From a virus, in the IMG/VR virus record IMGVR_UViG_3300025889_000662, positions 1 through 29,593 of that record: a stretch of DNA of 29,593 bases; one strand, 5' to 3'. Of this stretch, positions 14,864-20,656 are shown piece after piece. A program made the position numbers and the translations under genes. A model generated the notes under the pieces. It had not been told where the DNA came from and did no database searches. It saw nothing but the letters and a program-made list of their open reading frames with translations. The number at the start of each line of letters is the position of its first letter. Position 1 is the first letter of the stretch.

Positions 14864-15721
14864 TTAGCGACGATACTTTTCGTGGATAATTTTAGGGCAT
14901 ACTTTATTCCAATCGTGTGTGTGATGAAGGCGTGGATTGGAATGTCCCATGAGTTCAATCCATGTTGAGGATGGAGAGATCATGACGGTGTAGAAAGATT
15001 TTACATAAGTGCCGCTTTCTTTGTAGGCTTCAGTAATGCCGCCTTTGTTCTTTTGCGTTTGAGCCTGTTCCAGCTGTATAGGGCAATAGGTAAAGAACAG
15101 TTTGCCTGTGGCGCCGTGTGAGATGTAGGTGTTGACATCGTCGTTGAATTTGCCAATGAAGTTGAAAGGGCGCTGCGAGTCGCAGAAGAATGAGTTCATT
15201 GCTTTGCGGAGAACTCGCCTTGCTTTCAGTGAGTCTGTGTTGTAGTCACCACCTTGTGAGAAGGCAATGCTGGAGACGGATGGTGTTTCTTGCAGAAATT
15301 GGACCATACCATCAAAGATGATGTCTAGGCTTTCTGCTCTGAAGTTGGAGTATTTAGGAGGTTCTGCTGGATTTTTACGACCGATGCGGCGGTAAGCGAA
15401 CCAACTGTAGTCATCGTCTAATTGACAAAAGAAGCGACAGTTGACTTGTTTGGCTAGATCCCAGCAGGCGTTACGAGCCCATAGGGGAGTACGTCTGTCG
15501 GTTGACGTGTCGCACGAGTCTGTTGTCTGAGCAATTTTTGCTTTTGAGAAGACTAGAACCTTGTCACCGTAGGTTGCTTTGTACTGATTGCCGGTTGGAT
15601 CTTCATCGTCAATAACGATGTACCACTTGCCTGTATAGCCAGAACGTTGAAGGGTGTCTAGGGTTTTGATGTTATCCGGTCTGCGGTTTGACAGGATAAA
15701 AACGCAGAAGTCATTACGCAT
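14864..15721 (-). CDS. TAGT-like glycosyltransferase
   Basis: About 285 residues starting MRNDFCVFILSNRRPDNIKT. The pattern F-I-L-S-x-x-R-x-x-N followed by GKWYIVIDDEDPTGNQY (D38-D41) and the acidic CQLDDDYSWF (D102-D104) fits the GT-A fold TET-associated glycosyltransferases (TAGT) that modify DNA bases in phages. Those acids would bind metal and nucleotide sugar. The family call is from memory of motif layout. I chose the ATG at 15721, which has AGGA 8 bases upstream and overlaps the ParB-like stop; a start at 15751 lies deeper in that gene. No TET/JBP hydroxylase or methylase gene is visible here. Confidence 0.7.
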   Translation of the reverse strand: MRNDFCVFILSNRRPDNIKTLDTLQRSGYTGKWYIVIDDEDPTGNQYKATYGDKVLVFSKAKIAQTTDSCDTSTDRRTPLWARNACWDLAKQVNCRFFCQLDDDYSWFAYRRIGRKNPAEPPKYSNFRAESLDIIFDGMVQFLQETPSVSSIAFSQGGDYNTDSLKARRVLRKAMNSFFCDSQRPFNFIGKFNDDVNTYISHGATGKLFFTYCPIQLEQAQTQKNKGGITEAYKESGTYVKSFYTVMISPSSTWIELMGHSNPRLHHTHDWNKVCPKIIHEKYRR

Positions 15722-16481
15722 GTGGATGATCCTGCTTGAATGCTTCTTCAACGCTTTGATCTAGTTTGACAAATCCGTTTTGGATTGCTTGCTCGAAGTC
15801 AATTATGACGAGAGCAGAATCTTCAAAAAGCGTCTGAATTTCCTTTGGTGCTGTGGCGTAGAAGTCGGCAATTTTGCTGTAGTTAAAGGCTGTGTGGCGA
15901 TGAGCGGCTGAGATTAGGAAAGCCCTTACGTCATCAGGGATGTCAGCGTTTTCGATTTCAGCGATTAGCTGGTTTGTCTTGGTTGGATCGTAAAGCTGTT
16001 TTGGCTTATGGATTTCCCCTGTTGGTTCGTAGATCGGGGCGTTTGTCTTGTTGGTGTATGGGCTGTCTTCGTCCAGGGCTTCTTCAGTGCCGAAAAGATC
16101 TTCAAGCTCTTTCTTCTCGAACCAAGCTGAGATGTCGTGTTCTTCGCTGAGCTGATGGAGCATTGCGCCATCCCATTCGCTGAGATCACTGGTGCGGTTA
16201 TCAGCTAGGGCAAGACCAACCTTTTCATCTTCTGTAAGGCCTGAGCGTCTGACAGCAATGACCTCATCACCTTCTGCGTCAATGATGCGTACGTTTGTGA
16301 TGCCAGCTTGCTTAGCACCTTCAATTGTGCCGTTGCCAGCAAGGATGCGATTCTCTTCGTCGATGACGATCGAGCGTGCAGCACCGTAACGCTTGAGGGA
16401 TTCTGCGATAAGCATCGCAGAGCGATCAGTGCGTTTGCGAGCGTTTTTATGGTCGTGCTTAAGGCTGTTGATCGATGTCAT
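15714..16481 (-). CDS. ParB-like nuclease/CTP-binding domain protein
   Basis: A 255-residue protein with an N-terminal ParB/Srx-like domain (about residues 1-95): INSLKHDHKNARKRTDRSAM, LIAESLKRYGAARSIVIDEE, NRILAGNGTIEGAKQAG, then VIAVRRSGLTEDEKVGLALA and DNRTSDLSEWD. The last part is the usual A-D-N-R linker of phage ParB-like proteins that are often fused or adjacent to DNA methylases. The C-terminal 130 residues are acidic and without a domain I recognise; no methylase motifs are present. Its stop overlaps the start of the glycosyltransferase, so the two look functionally paired. Exact activity (nuclease, NTP binding) is unknown. Confidence 0.78.
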   Translation of the reverse strand: MTSINSLKHDHKNARKRTDRSAMLIAESLKRYGAARSIVIDEENRILAGNGTIEGAKQAGITNVRIIDAEGDEVIAVRRSGLTEDEKVGLALADNRTSDLSEWDGAMLHQLSEEHDISAWFEKKELEDLFGTEEALDEDSPYTNKTNAPIYEPTGEIHKPKQLYDPTKTNQLIAEIENADIPDDVRAFLISAAHRHTAFNYSKIADFYATAPKEIQTLFEDSALVIIDFEQAIQNGFVKLDQSVEEAFKQDHPHA

Positions 16482-16490
16482 GCAGGTTGA

Positions 16491-16703
16491 TCAGACTGGA
16501 TGCCAGAACAGCTTGTTTTGTCTGTTATTGACGAGGAGCATAGCCTGTTCCATCGCAGTTTCAAGATCACTGCATGACTTTGTTTGGCAGATGATTGAAC
16601 GAGGTTGACTGTCGATGGCGACGATGGCTATTGTTCCCTGCTTTTGATCGAAGGCAAACTTTACTTGCCCAGCATTGCTGTCAATAGAAAATTCAACTGC
16701 CAT
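16491..16703 (-). CDS. Small protein of unknown function
   Basis: A 70-residue protein: beta-rich N-terminal half (MAVEFSIDSNAGQVKFAFDQ, GTIAIVAIDS) and a helical segment DLETAMEQAMLLVNNRQN with a final KLFWHPV. It has two cysteines (ICQTKSC). It begins right after a TAA in another frame (TAATG) and ends 10 bases before the ParB-like gene, so it is probably co-transcribed with the ParB-like/glycosyltransferase pair. I do not recognise the family. Confidence 0.6.
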   Translation of the reverse strand: MAVEFSIDSNAGQVKFAFDQKQGTIAIVAIDSQPRSIICQTKSCSDLETAMEQAMLLVNNRQNKLFWHPV

Positions 16704-16722
16704 TACAGCATCTCATTATCCG

Positions 16723-16827
16723 TCACTGTATCTGCCTTAACTGATTGATCTTGGGTTCGACAAGGTGATGTGACGAAACAACGCCGCAGTTGTCGCCAAC
16801 GCATACACGCACGCACCCGTCAGGCAA
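16723..16827 (-). CDS. Possible very small cysteine-containing protein
   Basis: A 34-codon frame with a TTG start overlapping the previous stop: LPDGCVRVCVGDNCGVVSSH followed by HLVEPKINQLRQIQ. The composition (three cysteines in C-x3-C-x4-C spacing, alternating Val/Cys strand) looks more like a small metal-binding knuckle than noise. It fills a space of about 115 bases without other genes. The lack of an ATG and of a ribosome site keeps this tentative; a frame continuing the upstream gene past its TGA is the alternative. Confidence 0.3.
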   Translation of the reverse strand: MPDGCVRVCVGDNCGVVSSHHLVEPKINQLRQIQ

Positions 16828-16993
16828 GTTTTCCAAGGTCGGTTGGACGGATGTAGCGGCTGATTCGACCAAGTGGTTCAGGCGTTGACGGGGGCTGTGG
16901 GTCATTGATCTGGTGGTACAGAGCGGTGTGGTAGTCATCCAACAGGTTGAGAAGGGAGCTGATCTGCTGGTTGGTTGGTTTGCGCTTTGTCAT
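16820..16993 (-). CDS. Small protein of unknown function
   Basis: A 57-residue protein: MTKRKPTNQQISSLLNLLDD, then YHTALYHQINDPQPPSTPEP and LGRISRYIRPTDLGKLA. A helix is followed by a proline-rich hinge and a second short helix. It overlaps the end of the RHH-like gene by 59 bases in another frame. I favour this frame over the alternative 71-codon frame at 16723-16938 because it has a proper ATG and balanced composition. Function unknown. Confidence 0.6.
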   Translation of the reverse strand: MTKRKPTNQQISSLLNLLDDYHTALYHQINDPQPPSTPEPLGRISRYIRPTDLGKLA

Positions 16994-17273
16994 GAATGGA
17001 GCAGAGAACGGCAGCGGTAATGGCTTCGACGATTGGACGTGAGCAAGAGCCTGAGGCAGCCCTGAGAGCGGCTGTAACGGCTTTCTGGTATTGCCTAAGG
17101 GTTAGGGGCGGAAGAGCGGGTCTCGCGGCTTCAGAGCCCACAGAGGGGTCTCCTAGCGCACGTAGGCGCATGAGGGTGGAGCGATCCATGCCAAGTGCTT
17201 GAGCCTGACGGGTGATGTGGGCGTTTTCTTCGGCTGTAAGACCGACTTTGACGGGGGTGCGCTTTTCGGGCAT
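16935..17273 (-). CDS. MobC/NikA-like ribbon-helix-helix protein
   Basis: A 112-residue protein. Near its N-terminus: RTPVKVGLTAEENAHITRQA, then QALGMDRSTLMRLRALGDPS. This strand-helix-turn-helix, with L-T-x-E-E and G-M-D-x-S-T-L-x-R, is the ribbon-helix-helix pattern seen in NikA/MobC relaxosome accessory proteins and in small phage regulators. The C-terminal half is helical (LTLRQYQKAVTAALRAA). The ATG at 17273 is one base from the upstream stop; the longer frame to 17318 lies inside that gene and is not used. A DNA-binding role is likely, its target unknown. Confidence 0.6.
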   Translation of the reverse strand: MPEKRTPVKVGLTAEENAHITRQAQALGMDRSTLMRLRALGDPSVGSEAARPALPPLTLRQYQKAVTAALRAASGSCSRPIVEAITAAVLCSIHDKAQTNQPADQLPSQPVG

Positions 17274-17274
17274 G

Positions 17275-17502
17275 TCAGAAGGGAAGCGGTTGTTCGGTTG
17301 GTTCAGCGATGAAGTCACGCGGATCCGTGACTTGAACCTTTGGGTCAGGTGCTACGTCCCGCAGCAGGTTGCGGTACGCCTGTGGGTTGATGTGCCCTGG
17401 TGGTGGGCTATCGAGCTGCTCGATGGTGCAGCGCCCTGCAGCAACCATGCGCTTCAGGATCTCGCGTGCCCCTTCCTCGGAGGAGAGTCGTTTCAGAGCC
17501 AT
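17275..17502 (-). CDS. Small protein of unknown function
   Basis: A 75-residue protein: MALKRLSSEEGAREILKRMV, AAGRCTIEQLDSPPPGHINP, then a loop-rich C-terminus (VTDPRDFIAEPTEQPLPF). The N-terminal helices resemble a short helix-turn-helix but I cannot match a family. It shares one base with the stop of the upstream gene (TGATG) and lies one base before the RHH-like gene, so it belongs to the same leftward operon as the replication initiator. Confidence 0.65.
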   Translation of the reverse strand: MALKRLSSEEGAREILKRMVAAGRCTIEQLDSPPPGHINPQAYRNLLRDVAPDPKVQVTDPRDFIAEPTEQPLPF

Positions 17503-17798
17503 CAGGCGAATGCCTCCTCACGACGACGCTCCTCTTCGGCATGAGGGTGCAGGGCAAAGCGCCCTGGAGTGATCCCATCAATCGGTGGCTTGTAGGTCAT
17601 GTACCTGCCGAACTCGTCGTATCGACCCATCGGGTAGGGATAGGCATTGCGTAACTGAAACTTGTCGAGCTTTCGGCTGGCTTCATCGAAGTCGTAAGCG
17701 TCGATGGTGCGAAACGCTGGTGCTGTTCCTTCCTTCGCAGCTTTAGGCAGCACGGCAAAGACGAATTGATTTTTGCAGTCAGGTGAAAAGAGCTTCAT
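17502..17798 (-). CDS. Small protein of unknown function
   Basis: A 98-residue protein: strand-rich start MKLFSPDCKNQFVFAVLPKA, then FRTIDAYDFDEASRKLDKFQ, a Tyr/Pro-rich middle (LRNAYPYPMGRYDEFGRYMT) and a basic/acidic C-terminal helix (PHAEEERRREEAFA). The start overlaps the replication gene's stop (ATGA), a sign of coupling. I do not recognise it. Its tight link to the initiator, in the place of lambda P after O, makes a helicase-loader partner conceivable, but the protein is much smaller than known loaders and has no ATPase motif. Confidence 0.65.
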   Translation of the reverse strand: MKLFSPDCKNQFVFAVLPKAAKEGTAPAFRTIDAYDFDEASRKLDKFQLRNAYPYPMGRYDEFGRYMTYKPPIDGITPGRFALHPHAEEERRREEAFA

Positions 17799-18613
17799 CG
17801 AATGACATCAGGGATTTGGTGAACGGATGTGATGTTGATCGGGCGGTCGTCAACGGTGGCGAAGCGTTCGTCACGTAGCCAGCGGAAGCAGTCAGGCAAT
17901 GGACAGACGAAAGCGCCGTTGGCAGCTTCCTGATGAGTGATCTCAGTTTCAAGTGCCTTAATGAGCTTGTCTTCTGTCTCGGTCCGGATTGTTTTCTGCC
18001 ACTGAGCAAGAGCCTTTGGCTTGGACTGACTTGCGGCTCTGACAGGAGCTGAGAGGTATAGCTTCCAGAACCGCTCGAACCCTTCACCGCCCTTGGTCTT
18101 GGTCTTCCGTTTTGACGGCTCAGGACTAAGACCGAAAACAGGATCACAAACCGCTGGAAGCTCGTCTTCCAGCTTTAAAAGGGTTTTTGTTATGGGTTCT
18201 TGTTTATGGGTTTTTGTTTGTAGGTCGATTTCGACCTGACCCCCTAGGTCATTTTTGACCTGACCCCTAGGTCGTTTTTGACCTGGGTCGATTTCGACCT
18301 GGGTTGGTTTTGACCTAGGTCGTTTTTGACCTGGGTGGTCGATGGTGACGTGGTAAACGGCGGTAAAACCAGGGCGTTTTTCGACCTGGATCCAGCCGCT
18401 TTCAACCAGAGTGCTTAGGGAGCGTTGCACCATCTTTCTGGTTACACCGGATCGTTGGGAGATCGTCTCCAGTGAGGCATAACAACCCTTTGGTGAGTTC
18501 CAGCCAAAACGGTGCAGCCAAAGGTAGATAACAACCGCTCTTGGGTCTAATCCAGCGTCAAGCAATTCGTATGGTGCTACCGCAAAAGCGGTTGATTTGA
18601 CATGGGCTTTCAT
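17795..18613 (-). CDS. Lambda-O-like replication initiator with iterons in its gene
   Basis: A 272-residue protein. Residues 1-92 form a winged-helix domain: MKAHVKSTAFAVAPYELLDA, VVIYLWLHRFGW, then a recognition region (SLETISQRSGVTRKMVQRSL, VESGWIQVEKR). Residues 93-132 are encoded by the iteron array. Residues 178-250 (FERFWKLYLSAP, AQWQKTI, ALETEITHQ, GAFVCPLPDCFRWL) match the C-terminal domain common in phage replication proteins that contact the host helicase system. The domain order and internal repeat array mirror lambda O. An ATG at 18649 would add 12 residues but lies inside a terminator-like hairpin, so I prefer 18613; no clear ribosome site supports either. Confidence 0.85.
   Translation of the reverse strand: MKAHVKSTAFAVAPYELLDAGLDPRAVVIYLWLHRFGWNSPKGCYASLETISQRSGVTRKMVQRSLSTLVESGWIQVEKRPGFTAVYHVTIDHPGQKRPRSKPTQVEIDPGQKRPRGQVKNDLGGQVEIDLQTKTHKQEPITKTLLKLEDELPAVCDPVFGLSPEPSKRKTKTKGGEGFERFWKLYLSAPVRAASQSKPKALAQWQKTIRTETEDKLIKALETEITHQEAANGAFVCPLPDCFRWLRDERFATVDDRPINITSVHQIPDVIR
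18153..18387. repeat. Iteron array and candidate replication origin inside the initiator gene
   Basis: Six 16-bp palindromic units of form RGGTYRNTTTYGACCT start at 18222, 18246, 18269, 18285, 18301 and 18317. The last four are head-to-tail with an exact 16-bp period; units 1 and 2 are followed by 7-8 bp C-rich spacers. Degenerate copies lie near 18336 and at 18371-18387. Next to unit 1 is a strand-biased A/T-rich block (18174-18221, T-rich on plus, with two TATGGG repeats), then an 8-bp inverted repeat GCTGGAAG / CTTCCAGC (18153-18173). Because 16 is not a multiple of 3 the repeat runs through all codon phases, pointing to selection on DNA. Layout matches lambda ori. Confidence 0.82.
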
Positions 18614-18620
18614 GTATGCT
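18592..18620 (+). promoter_or_regulatory. Candidate rightward promoter at the 5' end of the initiator gene
   Basis: TTGATT (18592-18597), a 17-base spacer and TATGCT (18615-18620), each 4 of 6 matches to the sigma-70 consensus. Transcription would start near 18627 and meet the terminator at 18641-18666, giving an RNA of about 40 nt antisense to the leader of the initiator mRNA. Promoter activity is inferred from sequence only. Confidence 0.4.
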
Positions 18621-18640
18621 GATTGGGCGAATGAAGACGC

Positions 18641-18666
18641 AGCCGCCATGCTCCTGGCGGCTTTTT
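18641..18666 (+). terminator. Rightward terminator hairpin upstream of the initiator gene
   Basis: AGCCGCCA (18641-18648), loop TGCTCC, TGGCGGCT (18655-18662), then TTTTATTG: an 8-bp perfect GC-rich stem followed by a T tract on the plus strand. On the minus strand there is no T tract after the stem. No plus-strand gene ends here, so it should end a short antisense or leader RNA. Confidence 0.75.
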
Positions 18667-18695
18667 ATTGTATTCCGGGAAGCTGGGTTGTAAAC

Positions 18696-18866
18696 CTATT
18701 CGTTCCAGTCAGCCCCGTTGTTGCGCCGCTCGTTTTCGACACGGCTTACAGCCTGATCGAGCAGGCTATTGATGTATGTCCTTTTGTGATGATAGGTCGG
18801 CATGACTTTCTCAATGCGATCCAGAATCGCTTTGTCGATAGCAAATTTCGTTCCGGCGCTGTTCAT
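18696..18866 (-). CDS. Small ribbon-helix-helix DNA-binding protein
   Basis: A 56-residue protein: MNSAGTKFAIDKAILDRIEK, VMPTYHHKRTYINSLLDQAV, then SRVENERRNNGADWNE. The strand TKFAI, helix DKAILDRIEKVM, turn and second helix YINSLLDQAVSRVENE form the Arc/CopG ribbon-helix-helix pattern. It is the first gene of the leftward operon and lies beside the divergent early promoter region that carries several TGGTA half-sites. A repressor or early regulator is the natural reading. Its stop is followed 30-60 bases later by the rightward terminator hairpin. No Shine-Dalgarno site is evident. Confidence 0.72.
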   Translation of the reverse strand: MNSAGTKFAIDKAILDRIEKVMPTYHHKRTYINSLLDQAVSRVENERRNNGADWNE

Positions 18867-18920
18867 GTTTTCGTGTTTCTGTGGTAAGGTTGGTACCCAT
18901 GATGGATCCTATACCATTCT
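18867..18920. promoter_or_regulatory. Divergent promoter/operator region between RHH gene and early operon
   Basis: Contains TGGTA at 18882-18886 and 18891-18895 and the inverted form TACCA at 18912-18916, plus GGATCC at 18904-18909. On the plus strand TATACC (18910-18915) lies 5 bases before the nuclease ATG, which would make a leaderless mRNA. On the minus strand the extended -10 TGGTATAGG points to the RHH gene. No clear -35 is seen either way. Confidence 0.45.
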
Positions 18921-19529
18921 ATGCTTGATCCAATACAGGGTCTGGATTTCTTTGACGATATCCATCGGTATCGTTACAAGGGGCGCTGGTTGCCGTTCAG
19001 CGTCTCTCGAATTGCCAGCCCTGCCAGTCCTGAGGCTGAGGCACGCTTTAGGCAGACGCAGCACATTTGGGAGCCACGGGGCAATGGCGTTCACGCCTTT
19101 TGCGAAGCACTGCTTACAGGTGAAGAGCTACCAGCTACTGACTATGACGAGTGGACTGAGCCGCTGCAGGATTGCTGGCTACTGCGCGACAGCGAGGTGC
19201 TGGCGGTCGAGTACCGCTTATGCGACGCCCGTAAGGGCGTTGGCGGCAGCTTTGATTTCTTGGTCAGAACCAGCAATGGCAAGGTCGCTCTAGGCGACTT
19301 GAAAACCGTAGGCAACTCAACAGCCGTTGATCGTCGCAAGCCTGCGACAGCACAGCTTGGTGGCTACCTGTCGATGCTTATTGACCACCATCGGCTCAAC
19401 GTCGATTGGTGTTACACACTGGTTTCAGGACCGGGGCGCTGCCGTGCAATCCAGAGCGAACCTGACGAATGCCTGATGGCATGGGTTAATGCTTGGGACT
19501 GCTTTAAGAATCTGGAGGGTCTTTTCTGA
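18921..19529 (+). CDS. PD-(D/E)XK nuclease, Cas4/RecB-like
   Basis: A 202-residue protein with the ordered motifs of RecB-family PD-(D/E)XK nucleases: GNGVHAFCEALL (H58, E62), AVEYRLCD (E97), VGGSFDFLV (D112), VALGDLKTV (D126-x-K128), and the QLGGYLSML helix (Q145, Y149). All expected catalytic residues are present. Cas4-type cysteines for an iron-sulfur cluster are not arranged in the usual C-terminal triplet, so I favour a phage RecB-like exonuclease over Cas4. It is the first gene of the rightward early operon and may work with the annealing protein and SSB further along. Confidence 0.85.
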   Translation: MLDPIQGLDFFDDIHRYRYKGRWLPFSVSRIASPASPEAEARFRQTQHIWEPRGNGVHAFCEALLTGEELPATDYDEWTEPLQDCWLLRDSEVLAVEYRLCDARKGVGGSFDFLVRTSNGKVALGDLKTVGNSTAVDRRKPATAQLGGYLSMLIDHHRLNVDWCYTLVSGPGRCRAIQSEPDECLMAWVNAWDCFKNLEGLF

Positions 19530-19756
19530 TGAACACCGACTGGAACGAGGTTTTCAAGCGTCGTCCAGACTTGGCACCACCTGGATACGAGGAGGCTTGC
19601 CTAGCAGGAAAAGCTGCCAGCGCAGAGCGGTACAAGAAGAATGGCTTCAAACGCGCAAAGGGTAGTAACGCAAGAAAGCCACTGCGGGAGAGCCGTCAAG
19701 CAGCAGATGCCAGAAGAACCCGCTTCCCGTCAATCAAGCACAGCCAGCAGAACTGA
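19529..19756 (+). CDS. Small basic protein of unknown function
   Basis: A 75-residue protein starting MNTDWNEVFKRRPDLAPPGY and ending in an Arg/Lys-rich, probably disordered tail (KRAKGSNARKPLRESRQAAD, then ARRTRFPSIKHSQQN). The start overlaps the nuclease stop by one base (TGATG), so it is translated from the same mRNA and may modulate the nuclease or bind nucleic acid. No family recognised. Confidence 0.65.
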   Translation: MNTDWNEVFKRRPDLAPPGYEEACLAGKAASAERYKKNGFKRAKGSNARKPLRESRQAADARRTRFPSIKHSQQN

Positions 19757-19801
19757 ATTGTTACAGTTCAACATGGATCCAGAATGAGCCCGTAGGTGGT
19801 G

Positions 19802-19833
19802 TATAGTTGGACCAAGGGCACAGCCCACCACCT
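19802..19833 (+). promoter_or_regulatory. Early promoter -10 with 5'-terminal hairpin leader
   Basis: TATAGT (19802-19807) then 8 bases, hairpin GGGC-ACA-GCCC (19816-19826), then ACCACC (19827-19832), 10 bases before the ATG at 19843. A start near 19814 puts the hairpin at the very 5' end of the mRNA. An outer 8-bp inverted repeat, AGGTGGTG (19794-19801) and CACCACCT (19826-19833), encloses the -10 element. No good -35 is seen. Spacing and sequence recur at 22838. Confidence 0.6.
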
Positions 19834-19842
19834 TTCTTCCTA

Positions 19843-20022
19843 ATGGAAACCATCGAATCCCAACTCGCTTCTGTTAAGCAGCAACTAGCAGAAGCTCAAA
19901 CCGAATACCAGCACTGCTTCGCCCGTGGCGACTGGGCGGAGTGCAGCAAAGCAAAGCGCAAGGTTGCAAAGCAGATGAAGCAGGTGCAATTCCTCGTCGC
20001 TCAAAAACTCGCCATTCGCTGA
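19843..20022 (+). CDS. Small coiled-coil protein
   Basis: A 59-residue protein: METIESQLASVKQQLAEAQT, then EYQHCFARGDWAECSKAKRK and VAKQMKQVQFLVAQKLAIR. It is one long helical hairpin with heptad spacing and a basic C-terminal half. The frame could be extended to a TTG at 19807, but that lies inside the promoter, so the ATG at 19843 is used. First gene after the hairpin leader promoter. No family known; small dimeric helical phage proteins often bind host proteins or nucleic acid (inference only). Confidence 0.7.
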   Translation: METIESQLASVKQQLAEAQTEYQHCFARGDWAECSKAKRKVAKQMKQVQFLVAQKLAIR

Positions 20023-20025
20023 ACC

Positions 20026-20193
20026 ATGGACATCTATCTCGCAAATGGCTTTCAGGATCGAGACGACTACCTCGATTCCCTCCGTGAAGACTACGGAGAA
20101 GCCGTTGATCTTTTGACCTCTATTCTTCCGGCTTCAGAAGACTTCGACGGACTGGTAACCGCACTGGAGGACATGGCTGATGAAATGCTTTGA
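20026..20193 (+). CDS. Small acidic protein of unknown function
   Basis: A 55-residue, strongly acidic protein: MDIYLANGFQDRDDYLDSLR, EDYGEAVDLLTSILPASEDF, DGLVTALEDMADEML. It follows the coiled-coil gene in the recurring junction TGA-ACC-ATG with no Shine-Dalgarno site, and overlaps the next gene by 14 bases. Net charge is very negative, which would suit a DNA mimic or a protein-binding inhibitor, but this is a guess. The composition (Asp/Glu/Leu pattern, helical) makes translation likely. Confidence 0.65.
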   Translation: MDIYLANGFQDRDDYLDSLREDYGEAVDLLTSILPASEDFDGLVTALEDMADEML

Positions 20194-20428
20194 AGTCGGT
20201 CAGGTCTATTACGGCACACTTTCCTGTGCTCATAGTGATTTTCCAGTCCGTTGCGTTAAACGAACCGAAAAGTCAGTCTGGTTTGAACACGTCACCCATT
20301 CACATGCTTATGCCGTATCACGCTGCAAGATCCATAAGTGGGATGACTGCGAGACCGCTAGCTTCCACCGCTGGTACATCAGCAGCACGAAGCTCACTGG
20401 CGGCGATTTTGACCCCATGACCATCTGA
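20180..20428 (+). CDS. Small protein of unknown function
   Basis: An 82-residue protein, MKCFEVGQVYYGTLSCAHSD then FPVRCVKRTEKSVWFEHVTH. It is beta-rich with an SH3-like alternation of G-x-V-Y-Y and V-W-F-E-H-V strands. The C-terminal part carries Trp/His (KWDDCETASFHRWYISSTKL). Four cysteines are present without classic zinc spacing. It lies in an early gene cluster of tightly packed small genes. Function unknown; similar beta-barrel small proteins occur in cyanophages, from memory. Confidence 0.68.
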   Translation: MKCFEVGQVYYGTLSCAHSDFPVRCVKRTEKSVWFEHVTHSHAYAVSRCKIHKWDDCETASFHRWYISSTKLTGGDFDPMTI

Positions 20429-20431
20429 ACC

Positions 20432-20656
20432 ATGAAAGACATCACCATCGGCGCACCTGCCAACCGCAACGAAGTCATCTACGAAGTCCAGTTCACCGCT
20501 GTTGAACTTGACCTGTTGTACGAGCTGACCCGTGAAACACGGAACAACATCATGGCGATTCAAGAAAATCCTGAACCTGGGTCTTGGGTTGACAGCGTGA
20601 TCCAGCTAGACAAGAAGCTGACATCCATGTTCCACAAAAGGCACTGCTCATGCTGA
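20432..20656 (+). CDS. Small protein of unknown function
   Basis: A 74-residue protein: MKDITIGAPANRNEVIYEVQ, FTAVELDLLYELTRETRNNI, ending in KLTSMFHKRHCSC. A beta N-terminus and a long helix (TAVELDLLYELTRETRNNIM) followed by another helix. The gene starts in a TGA-ACC-ATG junction. The C-terminal H-x3-H-C-x-C could bind a metal, but one zinc site from such a short tail is uncertain. No family recognised. Confidence 0.65.
   Translation: MKDITIGAPANRNEVIYEVQFTAVELDLLYELTRETRNNIMAIQENPEPGSWVDSVIQLDKKLTSMFHKRHCSC

Noticed and set aside
18222-18332. Repeats considered as a CRISPR array
   Set aside because: Units are 16 bp, palindromic, mostly contiguous with no unique spacers, and lie inside a protein-coding gene. 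Iterons fit; CRISPR does not.
18921-19529. Cas4 assignment for the PD-(D/E)XK protein
   Set aside because: The C-terminal cysteine arrangement for the Cas4 iron-sulfur cluster is absent and no other Cas genes are present, so a generic RecB-like phage nuclease is safer.
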